A stretch of DNA of 64,000 bases from assembly GCA_963920765.1 (NCBI GenBank), contig OY987250.1, positions 7,254,001-7,318,000 of the forward strand. The letters are read 5' to 3'. Positions 42,906 through 54,555 of this stretch are shown here, piece by piece; the first letter of the stretch is position 1, and the number at the start of each line of letters is the position of its first letter. The translations under genes and the position numbers were made by a program. Below the pieces are notes generated by a model. It was not told the origin of the DNA. It saw nothing but the letters and a program-made list of their open reading frames with translations, and did no database searches. The stretch comes from Ulota crispa. Taxonomy: Eukaryota > Streptophyta > Bryopsida > Orthotrichales > Orthotrichaceae.

Positions 42906-45624
42906 TTACTGGTCACTGACACGCTCACCGGGCGCGTTCACGGTGTCTTGAATAGCCTTCGAAGCATCTCCTAGAATGTTGGCAAAGCCGCCCAACAATC
43001 CTTTCGCCTCTTGCTTCGTCTCTTCAGCTTTCGGGTATACGTCGTCCTTGGTAGTCTCGCCGACATTTTTGTCGGTCTTATGGAACCAGTCCGAGTCAGC
43101 TGTGTACTCACCACGCGCCTTGGCAGCATCCGCTCGAGCTGAAGCAGCATCGGCAGCGTCTGCAGTTTTTTCGTGAATATTCTCTCCAGCTTCATCGGCC
43201 TTTTCCTTAGTGGCTCCCAAAGCACTGCCAATCGTGCCCTTCACCTGTTCCAGTGTCATCACATATTATTAGCTAAATGGCTACATAAGAAACGTGGTAG
43301 TGAAAGTGTGGAATTTTCTACAAAAAAATTATAAAAATAAACCACGAATATATTAAATGCGGTATAAAGTGACAAGGTACATTTAGATGTTAGTACAACA
43401 ACAGATTGTTACAAAAATTCCAGTTTATACAATTACCTTGTTTACCAAAAGAAATCAAGGCACGAATGCATTGAAAATCAAAATACTTCATGAGTTTAGT
43501 CTCAATGCTTCGATCGATCATTGATTCCAAAGATGTTCCTTATTAAAAAGTAACATACTATTGATTGAGAAGATGAAGTATACAGAAAAGATGACGGAAT
43601 TCCTGACCTGGTCAGCCTTCTCCTTCACGACATCACCAGCAGCACCGGCAGAGTCTTGAACGGCGCCTGCGAATTCATTAGCCTTGGTCTTGGTGTTGTC
43701 CCATTTCTGGCCTGCTTCATCCTTAGCTTCGTCCACCTTCGGCTGATGAGCGCTTGCGGTCTTGTCAGCTTCGCCCTTGATATCTTTCGCCGTGTCCTTC
43801 ACCGTATCCTTGGCGTCAACTGCACTGCCCTTCACGGACTCAGCGGCGTCGCCGACATTCTCTGCCGCTCCCTTCGCAGTATCCTCTACTGCGTCCTTAG
43901 CTTCGTTCGCCTTATCTGCAGTTTTATCTGCTGCCTCCCCGGCCTTGTCCTTCACCGCATCCTTGGTTTCACCTGCCTTCTTGGCCGCATTATCTGTCGC
44001 GTCATCAGCCTTGCCCTGCACATCCGCTGCCTTGTCCCGAGCATCCCCTGCCGTACCCCGAGCAGCGTTCAATGCTTCCTCAACTTCTTCCTCGGCTGTC
44101 TTGACATGATCCTTGCCCTTATAAGACGGAGCGTCTGCGTCAGGTGCTTCAGCGCTCGAATCTTCGGTGTCGGTTTTCTTAATGTTGTCGGACTTCAAAG
44201 AATCAGAAACGTGCTTGGGATGCTTGGAAGAGATGTCAAACTCTGACCCCTCGAAATTCTTCGCCTCATCGTGGTGTGGAGACTTTGAAGCGTCCTTGTC
44301 AGTGTTTTCAGGAGTACTCGGAGCATCGTCAGACGAGAACACGTCAGTGTCAATTTTCTTTGTGATGTCTGACTCCGAAGAATCCAAGGACTTCGTCACA
44401 GATCCAGCTGTGTCCTTCGCTGCATCCTTAGTTTCATTTGCCTTGCCCTTCGCTTCCTCCGTTTTCTCGCTCGCACCATCCTTCACGTCATCGGCCTTAT
44501 CCTTCGCTGCATCCTTGGTGTCCTTTGCCTTGCCCTTCGCTTCTTCTGTCTTCTCGCTCGCACCATCCTTTACATCATCAGCCTTCTTCTTTGCTGCATC
44601 CTTGGTTTCGTTTGCCTTGCCCTTCGCTTCCTCCGTCTTCTCGCTCGCGCCGTCCTTCACATCCTCAACCTTATCCTTGGCGGCGTCCTTAGTTTCGGTT
44701 GCCTTCGATTTGGCTTCCTCTGTCTTCTTCTCAGCACCGTCCTTCACATCGCCGACCTTCTTCTTGGCGGCGTCCTTAGTTTCGTTTGCCTTGGATTTCG
44801 CTTCCCCGGCCTTCTTGTCCACACCTTCCTTAACATCCTCTGCTCCCTCCTTCGCGGAGTCCACAGCCTCGTTACCTAAATCCTTCGCATTCTTGGCGGT
44901 TGTTTCTACTGTATCGCTCACGCCCTTGCCAAAGTTGGACGCGATATCCTGAGCCAGCACCAAAATGAACACGAATCATCATATTTGGCAAACAACGAAC
45001 CTCTACAAAAATTCAAAACTACAGAAAAACACTACCTCGCCGAGCACAAATCAACGCCCGTTCACACAACATTTTATGCACAGTTCGTCTCATAGCCTTT
45101 TCAAAAAACAGGACAATTCACATGAACAGCACTTCAATAAAACAGTACGTGCAACACGATAATCAATGGCGTCAAATAACACTAAGAATCTGCGCCTTTA
45201 CACAGCAAATTCGATAAATTTTAAATCCATAGCTGGCTCGTATATTCACAACTTAAAAACAATGAGAACTGATGAGTCAAGCATTTGCTTTCGATTACTG
45301 AACTCAACATAATCACGGAAATGCATCAAAGACAGAAAACATCAGATAACCTTCGAAATTTAAAATGTCGTAATTCTCTCCTTAGAAAAGAGATGCGAAG
45401 AGCTGATTTCTAGAATACACCAGCAACAAAAATACAACAATTCTCTCAAAGAAATGAAACAAACGCAAATCCAAAGACATTTTCAACTGAAATTAGTGAA
45501 GTCACAAACTTACCGAAGCGTCGCTGGCTGCGTTCTCAGCCTTCTTTTCAACATTTTTGCCGGCGTCCTTAGCTTCGTTGCTCTTGTTAGCTGCTGCGCC
45601 ATGGCTCTTCTTTCCACCTGCCAT
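42906..45624 (-). CDS. Late embryogenesis abundant protein, LEA_4-like, with 29-residue repeats
   Basis: Group 3/LEA_4 proteins are hydrophilic, unfolded in water and become amphipathic helices on drying, protecting membranes and proteins. Coding exons are 45514-45624, 43608-44948 and 42906-43244, all phase 0 with GT-AG ends, giving 596 residues. Residues 79-223 hold five tandem 29-residue units, for example GASEKTEEAKGKANETKDAA. Later parts (about 330-480) have looser AKDAVKDKAGEAADKT-type repeats, and a linker rich in Ser/Asp lies between. Ala, Lys, Glu and Asp dominate, with almost no Cys or Trp. The ATG at 45624 is chosen: its context is good, and the frame upstream has no ATG (only TTG). 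No signal peptide is seen. A G-box/ABRE lies 283 bp upstream, fitting ABA or drought induction. The subfamily and location in the cell are not determined. Confidence 0.88.
44391..44825 (-). repeat. Five tandem 87-bp coding repeats in the LEA gene
   Basis: The five units encode 29 residues each with the pattern G..(E/K)K..EAK.KA.(E/D)TKDAAK.K..DVKD. Units 3 to 5 are the most alike, suggesting recent unequal exchange. A fifth-unit variant ends in KDTAGSVTK, where the array breaks off. Confidence 0.85.
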
Positions 45625-45906
45625 CTTACGAAGCTCTTCCCTTACTTTTTTCAAAGAAAAATCTAGGTCGGACAGCTGTGCGCGACACAATCAATCACAA
45701 CTCAAAAGGAAATAATCCGTGGATTGTTGTTCAACAAGGTTATCAGCTGGCGAGGATTGAAAGACATGCGACGCTGTACACACGAGGATGCGGGATGGAG
45801 AGAAAAGGCAGAGAGGGCGGGGTATTTGGGCTGCTAGGGCGGGCACTCACTGCCGAAGAGCTTGGCGCTGCCGCCACCTCAAACCCCAAACATCCCCCCT
45901 GGGGCG

Positions 45907-45914
45907 CCACGTGG
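45907..45914. promoter_or_regulatory. G-box / ABRE upstream of the LEA gene
   Basis: A palindromic CCACGTGG, 283 bases before the LEA start codon. A second ACGT core (CCACGTCGG) lies about 50 bases farther, near 45957. Such ABRE pairs are bound by bZIP factors of the ABF/AREB type and are usual in ABA-regulated LEA promoters. Function here is inferred. Confidence 0.6.
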
Positions 45915-46293
45915 TGTGCTCCTACATAGCCCGCTCCTGTTCAAACACCTGGCTGTCCACGTCGGTGGCATTTTTCATCCAAGAAAAATCATCCGTCGAT
46001 GTTCCGATTCCTCTGCATTCATCGACAGGTATTTGCAGCAGGGCTTTTTTTTTGGCTTTCCGGTGCCAGATTGCACCCAAAAAAATCTGGCTAAAATATG
46101 TAAAAAAACAATGCCAAAAAACTTGGATGAAATAGCCACAAGGTTTCAAAAAAAATTTAACTTGGTTGAAAATGTCAAATTGTGGATGAAAACCAAATTA
46201 TAAACATGTAATATGTCCTAATGTGATATGTGATATTTTCTATCCAATACGTGGATGAATATTGAAATTTGGAGCACCACTGTAACATTTTAA

Positions 46294-46376
46294 CCCTTGA
46301 ATGCCGAAGGGGACGATTTCCGTCCCGGGGAATACACGGGGCCGTGTACCCATGGTCACACCCCGGCGTTCAAGAG
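46294..46376. mobile_element. 83-bp TTAA-flanked piggyBac-like MITE
   Basis: TTAA at 46290-46293 and 46377-46380. The ends CCCTTGAATGCCGAAGGGG and, inward, CTCTTGAACGCCGGGG are inverted repeats. The interior is GC-rich and folds on itself (ACACGGGGCCGTGT). It lies between the LEA and folate-biopterin transporter genes. Confidence 0.7.
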
Positions 46377-46696
46377 TTAAATCGCCACTTTCACACTTCT
46401 TAAAAAATGAAAAAAAAAAAAAGCCCTGATTTGCATTTGCAGCTGTAGAATTCAAATATCTATTTCAGAAATCTAAATATTTGTGAATTAAAGTTTATCA
46501 GCTTGACTCTCTCTCTGGCTCCTCGTCAGCTTCAAACTCTCTATCCACGCTATATCAACAACGGTTGGATCCTGTTGAGAGCCCAGAATATGTTGACCAT
46601 TTCCTTTTAGCAAGTGCCAATAAGAGAAAGGAAAGAACTTTGGAGGCAGGAACTCCGGACATCCACCAAATTAAATAGAGAGAAAAACCGTAGATT

Positions 46697-47000
46697 CTAA
46701 CTTCAAGTAAATTAGGGTTAAAGCTGGGAATGTTTTGTTACTCTAGTACAATCCATACAGCACTCCAGAAACAGCACAGAACTAAGTTCTAACTTCAAAT
46801 AAATTAGGGTTAAAGCTGGGAATGGTTTGTTAAATCCATACAGCACTTCAGAAGCAGCACACAACTACAGACGTTTATCAACACGAGTCTCTGAAAGCTC
46901 AACAGTTTCACTGTCTTGCTCAGCTCACTACCTAAGACATCATGAGCCCTTGGGTCTCCATCAAACAAAGCTCAGACGCAACTCCGAAGACGATGTTTCA
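46697..47000 (-). repeat. Partial tandem duplicates of the folate-biopterin transporter 3' end
   Basis: Two copies of ATTAGGGTTAAAGCTGGGAATG plus ATCCATACAGCAC (about 46697-46785 and 46789-46860). The second is followed by CTCAACAGTTTCACTGTCTTGC and ACATCATGAGC, which mirror the last exon (TTAACAGTTTCACCGTCTTGC and GCGTCATGAGC at about 47148-47215). The duplicated exon part is broken and not coding. Confidence 0.65.
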
Positions 47001-47093
47001 CTAAGAAATTGTAAAAAATGATAAATTCGAAACGAAATGAACCTAATCAGGTTTGAATAAGTCTTGGTAACTCTTGTACAATCGATGTAAGCA

Positions 47094-50000
47094 CTAGAGA
47101 CGTTCAACGTGAAATATGCCTTCATGTGAAGGTTCCAACACGGCAAGCTTAACAGTTTCACCGTCTTGCTCAGCCTCGTCTTCAGACTCACTACTACCCA
47201 AGGCGTCATGAGCTCGAGAGTCTTGGTCAGAGCCCAGCAGCAGCACTGGAGGCAGAAGAGGCAGATCCGGGTCAGTGTTGGGCACCAGGAAGAGGAATAG
47301 TAGAGGGAGCAGGCGCATGCCGTTCCGAATCAATACCGTGAGCCAGAGGTACTGGAAATTAGTGCGACGGATTCCTGTCCATCTGAGAAGTACACTGCCC
47401 ACCCACGCCGAGGATAAATTGCCCAGGTTGTCGACAGACATGAGAAGCGCAAAGAACGTTCCCTCGATGCCCGGTGGACATAACCTTGCCGCCAGTACAA
47501 GCACAGGCATCCACTTTATACGCCAAATTGCCTACACAGCATTGTATCAAAAAGCATGCAACACGCCTATCAGTATATAAAGAAACATGAAAAGGTGATT
47601 GGAGAACTTGCAACACAACTGCATTGTATATACCCAGTGCTCCTCTTCCTCTCTCTCTCTCTTACTCTTTCGAAATTTGTCCCATCTTAGAGACACGTCA
47701 CACTTGCCATTCTCTGTCCTATAACCGACTTCCGTACTTTGACCTCCAAAGTGCTGTTTTCAATGGCAACAACTTATCAGCAGAGGGGTCCTAGTTTCCC
47801 ATCCTCAATGGCTATGCTTTCCAGTTTTTACGACTCGTCAAATTTGTTCAACCCTCCTTCTCAAGTCTTGTTTAATATAAATGGAGGAAGTATTGGGTGT
47901 ATGGTTCAATGATGGAGAGACCGAGTGAAGGGAGCTTACCAATGAAACGCCTTCGTCAACAACTGCAAACACGGCGTCAGGAATAAGCAGCTTCCGATTA
48001 ATACGAAGCACCAGCACGAAGTCTAGCATCCCTGACAAAGCTAGTAAGAGTTGTGCCCAAAAAAGAAGCCTCCGAAACGTCCAGTGGCGAAGGTATCTGT
48101 GGTAGATTCCAACGCCAATCAGAGTCCCTACAGATCCCATAGCATATATCACGCCCACAAACTCCTGCACGGTTGCACGAATAATAAATAAAGCTAATAT
48201 AACGAGAAAATGGATATGGCACGAAAAGAATGCACATTGAAATTTTCTTGTATGCTGTAAGTAGATTTGCACCTCTTGTATGCATACACGGAAATGGAAC
48301 GAGAGACAGCAATAGTAAGGGAAAAGGATGGTTCGACTATACCTCAGAGAAACCGGGGCCAACGTCAGAATCATTGAACCAAAAGAACTTGCCTTCTGAA
48401 ATGTCTGGCGACAGTGCCCACGTCAGATACATGTATATTGTAGGTTGCCAAACTTGCCCTATCTTGAGAGTAGACCACATTGTAGAACAAGCTTCTTTCA
48501 TCTGCTTTCCCACCTGAAAAGACATCTCTAACTCATAAATACACATGAATAGCATACTGGTGATCTTTGTGTCTTCTTGGTGCATGTTCACATTTGACAT
48601 CAAACAAAAAAAAAGGGATACCAAAATGACACTACTTTAAAACCATCACCATTTCAGTATTGACCGAATAAATAGTCTAGATCTCAAGGGCTGAATTGAA
48701 ATAACGATCGATGATCTGCGCAAGAACTCCTCAAGGATTAGTTTTTTGAAGGTGCACAAAGAGTTACCTTGCCAGAGCGCCAAAGGTGACGAGGGAGGCG
48801 AGGTTCCACAATGGTGAAGCCCAGGACGAGGAGGAGCACTCCAGGCACAAGCATAAGGCCCAAAGCATACTGCAATCCAGAAGAGCATGTAAATTCCAGT
48901 TTCTTTTAATTCGCCATTATCTGATCTAAATTTGTTACCAGTCACAAACTGCACATCTCTATACATCTGACTCATCAGTTAGAGGGAATAATCTTCTATC
49001 ATCCAAGCTACTGAAACATTTGGCAAAAGGTTAACATTAGAAATGGCTTTCCATGATTGCACAGGTTGAAGCAACAAGCTCAAGAAAAATTGAATCTAAC
49101 GCCTTGATTTGTGCAAAAATTACATCTATATGTTTTACCTTGTTCTACAACTGTAAACTAGTCCAATAAGTTGCTGTAAGACTGTCTTATCACTAAGGAG
49201 TGGTATGAAACCAACACAACTGACAAAAGAAAAAGTCTAGGATCTCATCCTGTCGGTTTCGAAATGCTGTTCAGACAAGCTATACTGTTCAGAATTCGTA
49301 CCTGTGAACCAAATAAATGCACCGCAACGCCACTCAGCAGGAATCCAGATAAACTTCCCACTGATATACATGTAGCGCATAAGGTTTGAATATGTGAGGC
49401 TAGCTCCGGCTTCTCCCGGCTTTTCGTTGCAACCAACGCATCAATGACGACATCTGCCATGGCAGCAGACGCAGCCGCTCCCACAAACATGGCCAGTGCT
49501 GTCGCCGCAAGTAACTTTCCGCCAAGCGTCAAGACTAGGTATACTATGAACGTTATCAGACCTACAAGTAAACAAATCGGCAATGCAGTTAAAGAGGAAA
49601 TCCGATACTTTCAACACCGCAAACTGAGGAAGAGAATTACCATGATTTTTTGAGGTTATGTGTAAAGACCTGTAAGAACGAAGTAAGGCCGGCGGTGATA
49701 CCCGAAAAAGGGGAGTAGATCGGTGAGAAGACCGTAAAGAGGCTTCACATCCCAAGGAATAGAGGTGACTCCTCGGTAGAATTGCACAGTCGATGGCTCC
49801 TTCCCTTGAATATCTCTCCAGTAGTAGTCCACCACCACCCGGCTCAACGCATACCCGGTGCCCTGGCTTATACCATAAACCACCACAACTCCAAGTACAA
49901 ACGTCCCATCCAGCTCCCTGTCGAAATCATGGCCAATGTCAAACGAGTGAGATCTCCAAAAATCACACTACAACCCTAATATTCTCAACGTCACGCAAAT

Positions 50001-50385
50001 AGCATCCTCCCTTACTGACACTAATCTCGCTCATTCTTTAAGCAAGTGTATTCATATAAAACGTTTAATAAACGTAATGCAAATGAATGGCTCAACACAC
50101 GATAGAGGAATAGCATAAAATGACAACTTGCCTGCACAACATGGATATCCATGCAAATGGCTGATTGAGAAACCGCCATGCCCTTGCTCTCCACACCTCC
50201 GATCTGCCTACCTCCTCCGACTCTGCCCTAACGTCCACCTTCGGATCCTCCTCGTGCTGCGAAAAGGCCGCATGCTTGGGCAAGAAAACGCTGGCATCGG
50301 AATCATGAACGAAGGCCGCCAGCTCGTGGCTTCTGGTACTCGGCTCCTCGAAGTCATCACTAATTCGAGGAGAGCGTACTCTCAT
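47094..50385 (-). CDS. Folate-biopterin transporter family protein (BT1/FBT, MFS)
   Basis: A multi-membrane-span carrier of the folate-biopterin transporter family; plant members include a plastid folate carrier, but the substrates of most are unknown. Seven coding exons: 50132-50385, 49670-49917, 49302-49561, 48768-48869, 48343-48513, 47940-48164 and 47094-47531, joined in frame to 565 residues. Exon 1 is hydrophilic and ends in FLNQPFAWISMLC. Then come ELDGTFVLGVVVVYGISQGTG and the family hallmark region QFYRGVTSIPWDVKPLYGLLTDLLPFFGYHRRPY (about residues 125-160), and SAAMADVVIDALVATKSRE near 205-225. The first intron uses a GC donor (AG followed by GCAAGT); the GT alternative fits the family alignment less well. 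The C-tail is acidic. Both gene ends have partial tandem duplicates. Closest plant paralogue not resolved. Confidence 0.92.
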
Positions 50386-50449
50386 CCTGTTTCCTAATTA
50401 ATCAAAACGTTAACCTCTTCGACAACGCTCACGTCATGCTGGCAAACTC

Positions 50450-51450
50450 CATACCAGATCTCCGTCATCACTCTGTCGAAAATGCCTTACTCCCAAAGTT
50501 ATCTACCAATTCTTCCCTCAGATGTGCAGAATAAACCATTGTTTTCATGAGGAATGTACTCATTAAGGAATAGTTTAGTTCATATGAACTAACTACGTAC
50601 CGCTCGGCCTTCGGTCAACCTCACAAGCGAGAACCAAACCCTAGCGCGAGCTCCACCGCCAAACGAGAATGGCATAAGATATTTCCTAAGCTTAGTGCAC
50701 ATAGAGCATTGCGTTCAATCCATTCTAAGGGAATCAAAGCTGCGAGTGCGAAGAGCGTATGAATGTGAGCCAGGCGTGAGCTTCTTTCGATTTCTCTCGG
50801 AATTTATTGGAGTCAAATGCAACAGAAATCAAAAGCAATCAGTGCACTAAGACAGTGAAAGAGATCCGGCAGGGAAAGTGGCAAAGTGCGTGATGAGGAA
50901 TGTACTCAATAGGAATGATCTAGCTCATATGAACTAACTACGTACCGCTCGGCCTTCGGTCAACCTCACAAGCGAGAACCAAACCCTGGCGCAAGCTCCA
51001 CCGCCAAACACCAGATCTCAGTCATCCCTCTGTCGAAAATGCCTTGCTGTGCATCCCTAAGTACTCTACCAATTCCTTCCTCAGATGTGCAGAAGAAACC
51101 ACGGATTTCGTGAGGAATGAACTCATTAGGGAATGATCTAGCTCATATGAACTTTCGGTCAACCTCACAAGCGAGAACTAAACCCTAGCGCAAGCTCCAC
51201 CGCCAAACGAGAATGGCACAAGACATTCCCTAACTTCGTTTCTCTCAAGTGCACATAGAGCATTGCGTTCAGTCCATTCCAGGGAATCACAGCTGCGAGT
51301 GAGAAGAGCGTATGAATGTGAGCAAGTGTGAGCTTCGTCCGATTTCTCTCGGAAATTATTGGAGCAAAATCTAACAGAAATAAAAAGCAATCAGTTCATG
51401 AAGAGAGTGAGACAGATCCGGGAGTGAAAGTGGCAAAGTGTGTGCATCTG
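50450..51450 (-). repeat. Tandem duplication of the transporter's 5' flank
   Basis: The block CCAGATCTC, then CTCTGTCGAAAATGCC, TCAGATGTGCAGAA, CATATGAAC, TTCGGTCAACCTCACAAGC occurs at about 50453 and again at about 51010 (557 bp apart). The TTCGGTCAACCTCACAAGC part occurs a third time at about 50953. Copies differ by small deletions; the one at 51150 lacks AACTACGTACCGCTCGG. Probably duplicated promoter or 5' UTR sequence. Confidence 0.75.
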
Positions 51451-51790
51451 ATGCGGCGAAAAATAGGGAGATCTGAGGAAGCAAGCAGCACGCGATCGAG
51501 AGGTGGATGGATGACAGGATCAAGCAAGCGCTGCGGCAGCGCCGTGACGTGAAGGAGGAAGACGAAGAAAAACTAACAAATCTGAGTGTCCTTCGTTCTG
51601 CACTTTGTACTGCAAAAAACACGAGCAGAACGTGCCGCACTACTACCGACATTCGTCTCTGGGAATGAGTCCAGCGGAGACATGTTGAGTGGTGTATGGA
51701 ATCTAGGTTTGGAGAGGATTGTGGTTACCTCGACGGAGATCTACATTTCAGATACCCTAATAGAAAATCTACTTCAAATACTGTAACCCA
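51451..51790. other. 5' flank, no further gene recognised
   Basis: Moderately GC-rich, perhaps the distal promoter of the transporter. ORFs on both strands are short and without domains. Confidence 0.35.
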
Positions 51791-51799
51791 TATGTGGTA

Positions 51800-52607
51800 A
51801 GGAATTGCTAAATCCATCGTACCTTTTTGCTAAATCCACCATACTTGTTTTTGCTAACTCCACTATACCTTTTTGCTAAATCCATTATATCCATTACACC
51901 TTCTTGCTAAATTCATTACACCTTTTTGCTAAATCCACCACATCATACCATACTTAGGAGTTCCTTTAAAAAAGGGCAAGTTTCATATTTATTGGATGAT
52001 TGTTTGATGGGGATGGCAAACGTATTTATTTGTAAACGTGTTCTTGGATTATATATACTCAAAGTTATGGAAGTTGAGCCTAGTAAAGGAATAAATTCAT
52101 CTATTCTTCCCTTTCTTCTTTGTTTTCTTTATCCACTATTTCCTTTTTTTTTTTTCTTTTTATTACTTGGCTTAACCCTTAAACGTCCATAGGACATAGT
52201 ATATACGTTGACATATAATTGTCATTTGTTACCAATAAGAAATGTTAGTTTCGGATCTCAAGTAGCTCACTAGAACCACATTGATCTATTCTTCAACTTC
52301 TTTGTTGGTCTCAAATGAAGTAGAAGTTTTGGATCCATTCCAAATACAAGAAAAATACCCCGTATTGTATTGGTCGAAGCGGCACGCTGGGACGTTTAGG
52401 GTTTAACTTTCATAACTTTGAATACATATGGTTTAGGAATAAATAAATTTGTCATAATCATTTAATAGTCATTCAATAATTATGAATTTTGCCCTTCTTT
52501 TCTTCATGAAACTTTGCTGCATGATGGATCTAGCAAACAGGTGTGGTGGATTTAGCAATTAGGTGTGGTGGATTTGACAATTAGGTGTGGTAAATTTAGC
52601 AATTCCC
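51800..52607. mobile_element. Mutator-like element with 9-bp target duplication and subterminal repeat arrays
   Basis: TATGTGGTA stands immediately on both sides (51791-51799 and 52608-52616). The ends read AGGAATTGCTAAATCCA and, inward, GGGAATTGCTAAATTTACC. Just inside the left end TTTTGCTAAATCCAYYATACC-type units repeat about six times (51808-51940). Inside the right end the inverse GGTGTGGTGGATTTAGCAATTA repeats three times (52540-52605). A 9-bp duplication fits Mutator-like elements. No transposase ORF. A TTAA-type element (52176-52401) is inserted inside, so it is younger than this one. Confidence 0.75.
52176..52401 (+). mobile_element. 226-bp TTAA-flanked piggyBac-like MITE (nested)
   Basis: TTAA at 52172-52175 and 52402-52405. 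The ends are CCCTTAAACGTCC and, inward, ACCCTAAACGTCCC. It is the same length as, and homologous in inverse orientation to, 60018-60243; both contain a GAGCTACTTGAGATC-type stretch and TCCATTCCAAATACAAG or its inverse. Confidence 0.75.
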
Positions 52608-52616
52608 TATGTGGTA

Positions 52617-54401
52617 TACTCCTTTGTCTCACAAGAAAATTTAAATTTGGGAACTTTTTAATAGACAAGCTTTCATTTTGACTGACTTAACTTATTTTGA
52701 CCTTGTGTCCCTCAACACTCAAAAATTTGAGAAAAAGGTGGATAAAATTGTCATCTTTTTCTGGAAGGAAACACCAAGCATGCCAAAAAGTTGGATGGAA
52801 CTTAATTGATTATACATATGAATGTGACTTTTGAAAAAACACAAAATCATGATGTTTAGTTTGAATATCCAAAAATGTGAAAATGTGTTATATATGAAGT
52901 GCTAGAATGATCTTTTGTTGACTTTGAAACAATCACAAGTGTAGGATATGACATGTTGATCATACTCATATGGTTAGATGTACCATTGCACTATTAACAT
53001 TTATGAAAATATATGAAATTAAAATTTCAAATTGGAAATTCTGCAAGCTTCAATATATTGTGCATTCAAGATGTATTATAACCAAGTTGTTTTTGGGGTT
53101 TAATATATTTCGTTACACTCTTATTTGATTGGTGGTTTTTGAAAAGGAGAAAGTGGTTATTATGATGAAATGTTTGCATGCTTTAAATTATAGAGTATTG
53201 TTAAGAAATTTTTAAATATAGTACAGTAATTTACAAAATGTTAAGAGAAAGATATAATAATCTTGGAAACATTGAAATGGTAAAATTGAGCTTTGTGAAA
53301 AAGACAAAGCAATGTTTGCAAAAATGAAAACACCTTAGAATGAGCTGCTTGTCTGTTTGTAGATTAAGATATAGTCATTTAATTAGGTAAACTTAAAGAC
53401 ATGATTCAAATTGAGGTAATTGGAGATACATTCAAAGTTGATATACGGTTCTTTTTCCATTTGGCTCACTAGGTATAGGACAATTTTAGTTTGATATTTT
53501 TTCAAACATGAACAATGTATTAATAAAAAATGTGTTTTATACAAAACAATAGTTTGAAGGAGGTTTAGGGTATTAAAGGTTTTCAATGGATCAAAATTTT
53601 GATTGAATAAAATTGAATTCCTCTTCATTGTAGAGCTTTTGAATGTTATTGGGAGCTATGATAGGTAAAATATGCAAAGTTTATTTTGAGCTCATCACAA
53701 AGATACTTGCAATAGCTTCTTTCCACAACTCAATATAACTAATATCATAAGACTAATTAAGTTAAGTTCCAATAGCATTACATGTGATCAAATACAAAAC
53801 ATAAAAAATTTGTGTTACTTGTAATCTTTAAATGTGATTATAAATGTCAAGATCTTTTCAAATGTTTTCAAATTTTGAACTCAATACCATTGAGTTTGAG
53901 TTTTATTGGACAATGTTGGCAAAGGATACATAATAAATGTTTAGACAAATTTACAAGATCATACATAACTTGAGCTTAACATACCATTTTTTTTGTTATA
54001 TTTAAAGTTGAGTAAGAAATAAATGCCAGTTGGTTTTCTCTTGAGATAGTTTGAGGTCCCAATTAATACAACCCACATCAAAATCCTATAGTTTGTGCTA
54101 GTGGATTAGTAAGAAGACAATCAAAGTGGAGTAAATTTTTAATTCTTGCATTAGTTTCCCTCTAACCAACGAAGTCAAATTCTTCAAAACAATTTCCAAT
54201 AAATTATTTCTATGACTTATAGAAGATATATATAAAGCCCTCAAATTCATATTCTTTAGATTTTTATAAGCAAATACAAACTTCTATACTGCATCAAAAT
54301 CAACCACAATAATCATTGTTTTCTAACTTTGAAAAACTCATATTTCATAATTCACAAGCTTCTTACAAGAAATCTATTGAAACACCATTTCCAATTATGT
54401 T
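52617..54401. other. AT-rich spacer, no gene recognised
   Basis: About 1.8 kb of strongly AT-rich sequence; ORFs of up to 81 codons are low in complexity. No bounded repeat seen. Confidence 0.45.
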
Positions 54402-54555
54402 TATTAGAAGAAAAGTAGCAATAAATGACTAGGGCACAACAAGTGCACACCAATTGAACAATTATACAACAATTATGCAACAATTACAAAATGACTCAAT
54501 TGCTATTGTGCAATTGTTGTGACCTAATCATTTATTGCATGTTTTTCTTCTAGTG
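54402..54555. mobile_element. CACTA-like MITE, copy 3 (left end decayed)
   Basis: The right end TTTTTCTTCTAGTG is intact. The left reads ATTAGAAGAAAAGTAGC, so CACTAG has decayed. The inner part (GCAATAAATGACTAGG against CCTAATCATTTATTGC) is inverted, as in copies 1 and 2. Confidence 0.55.

Noticed and set aside
44167..44952. A 261-codon ORF on the + strand opposite the LEA gene
   Set aside because: It is the antisense shadow of the repetitive LEA exon; its Ser/Ala/Phe periodicity follows from the Lys/Ala/Glu repeats, and the minus-strand gene has splice sites and family features.
45625..45690. Upstream extension of the LEA reading frame by 22 codons
   Set aside because: The frame begins with TTG, not ATG; the ATG at 45624 has good context.
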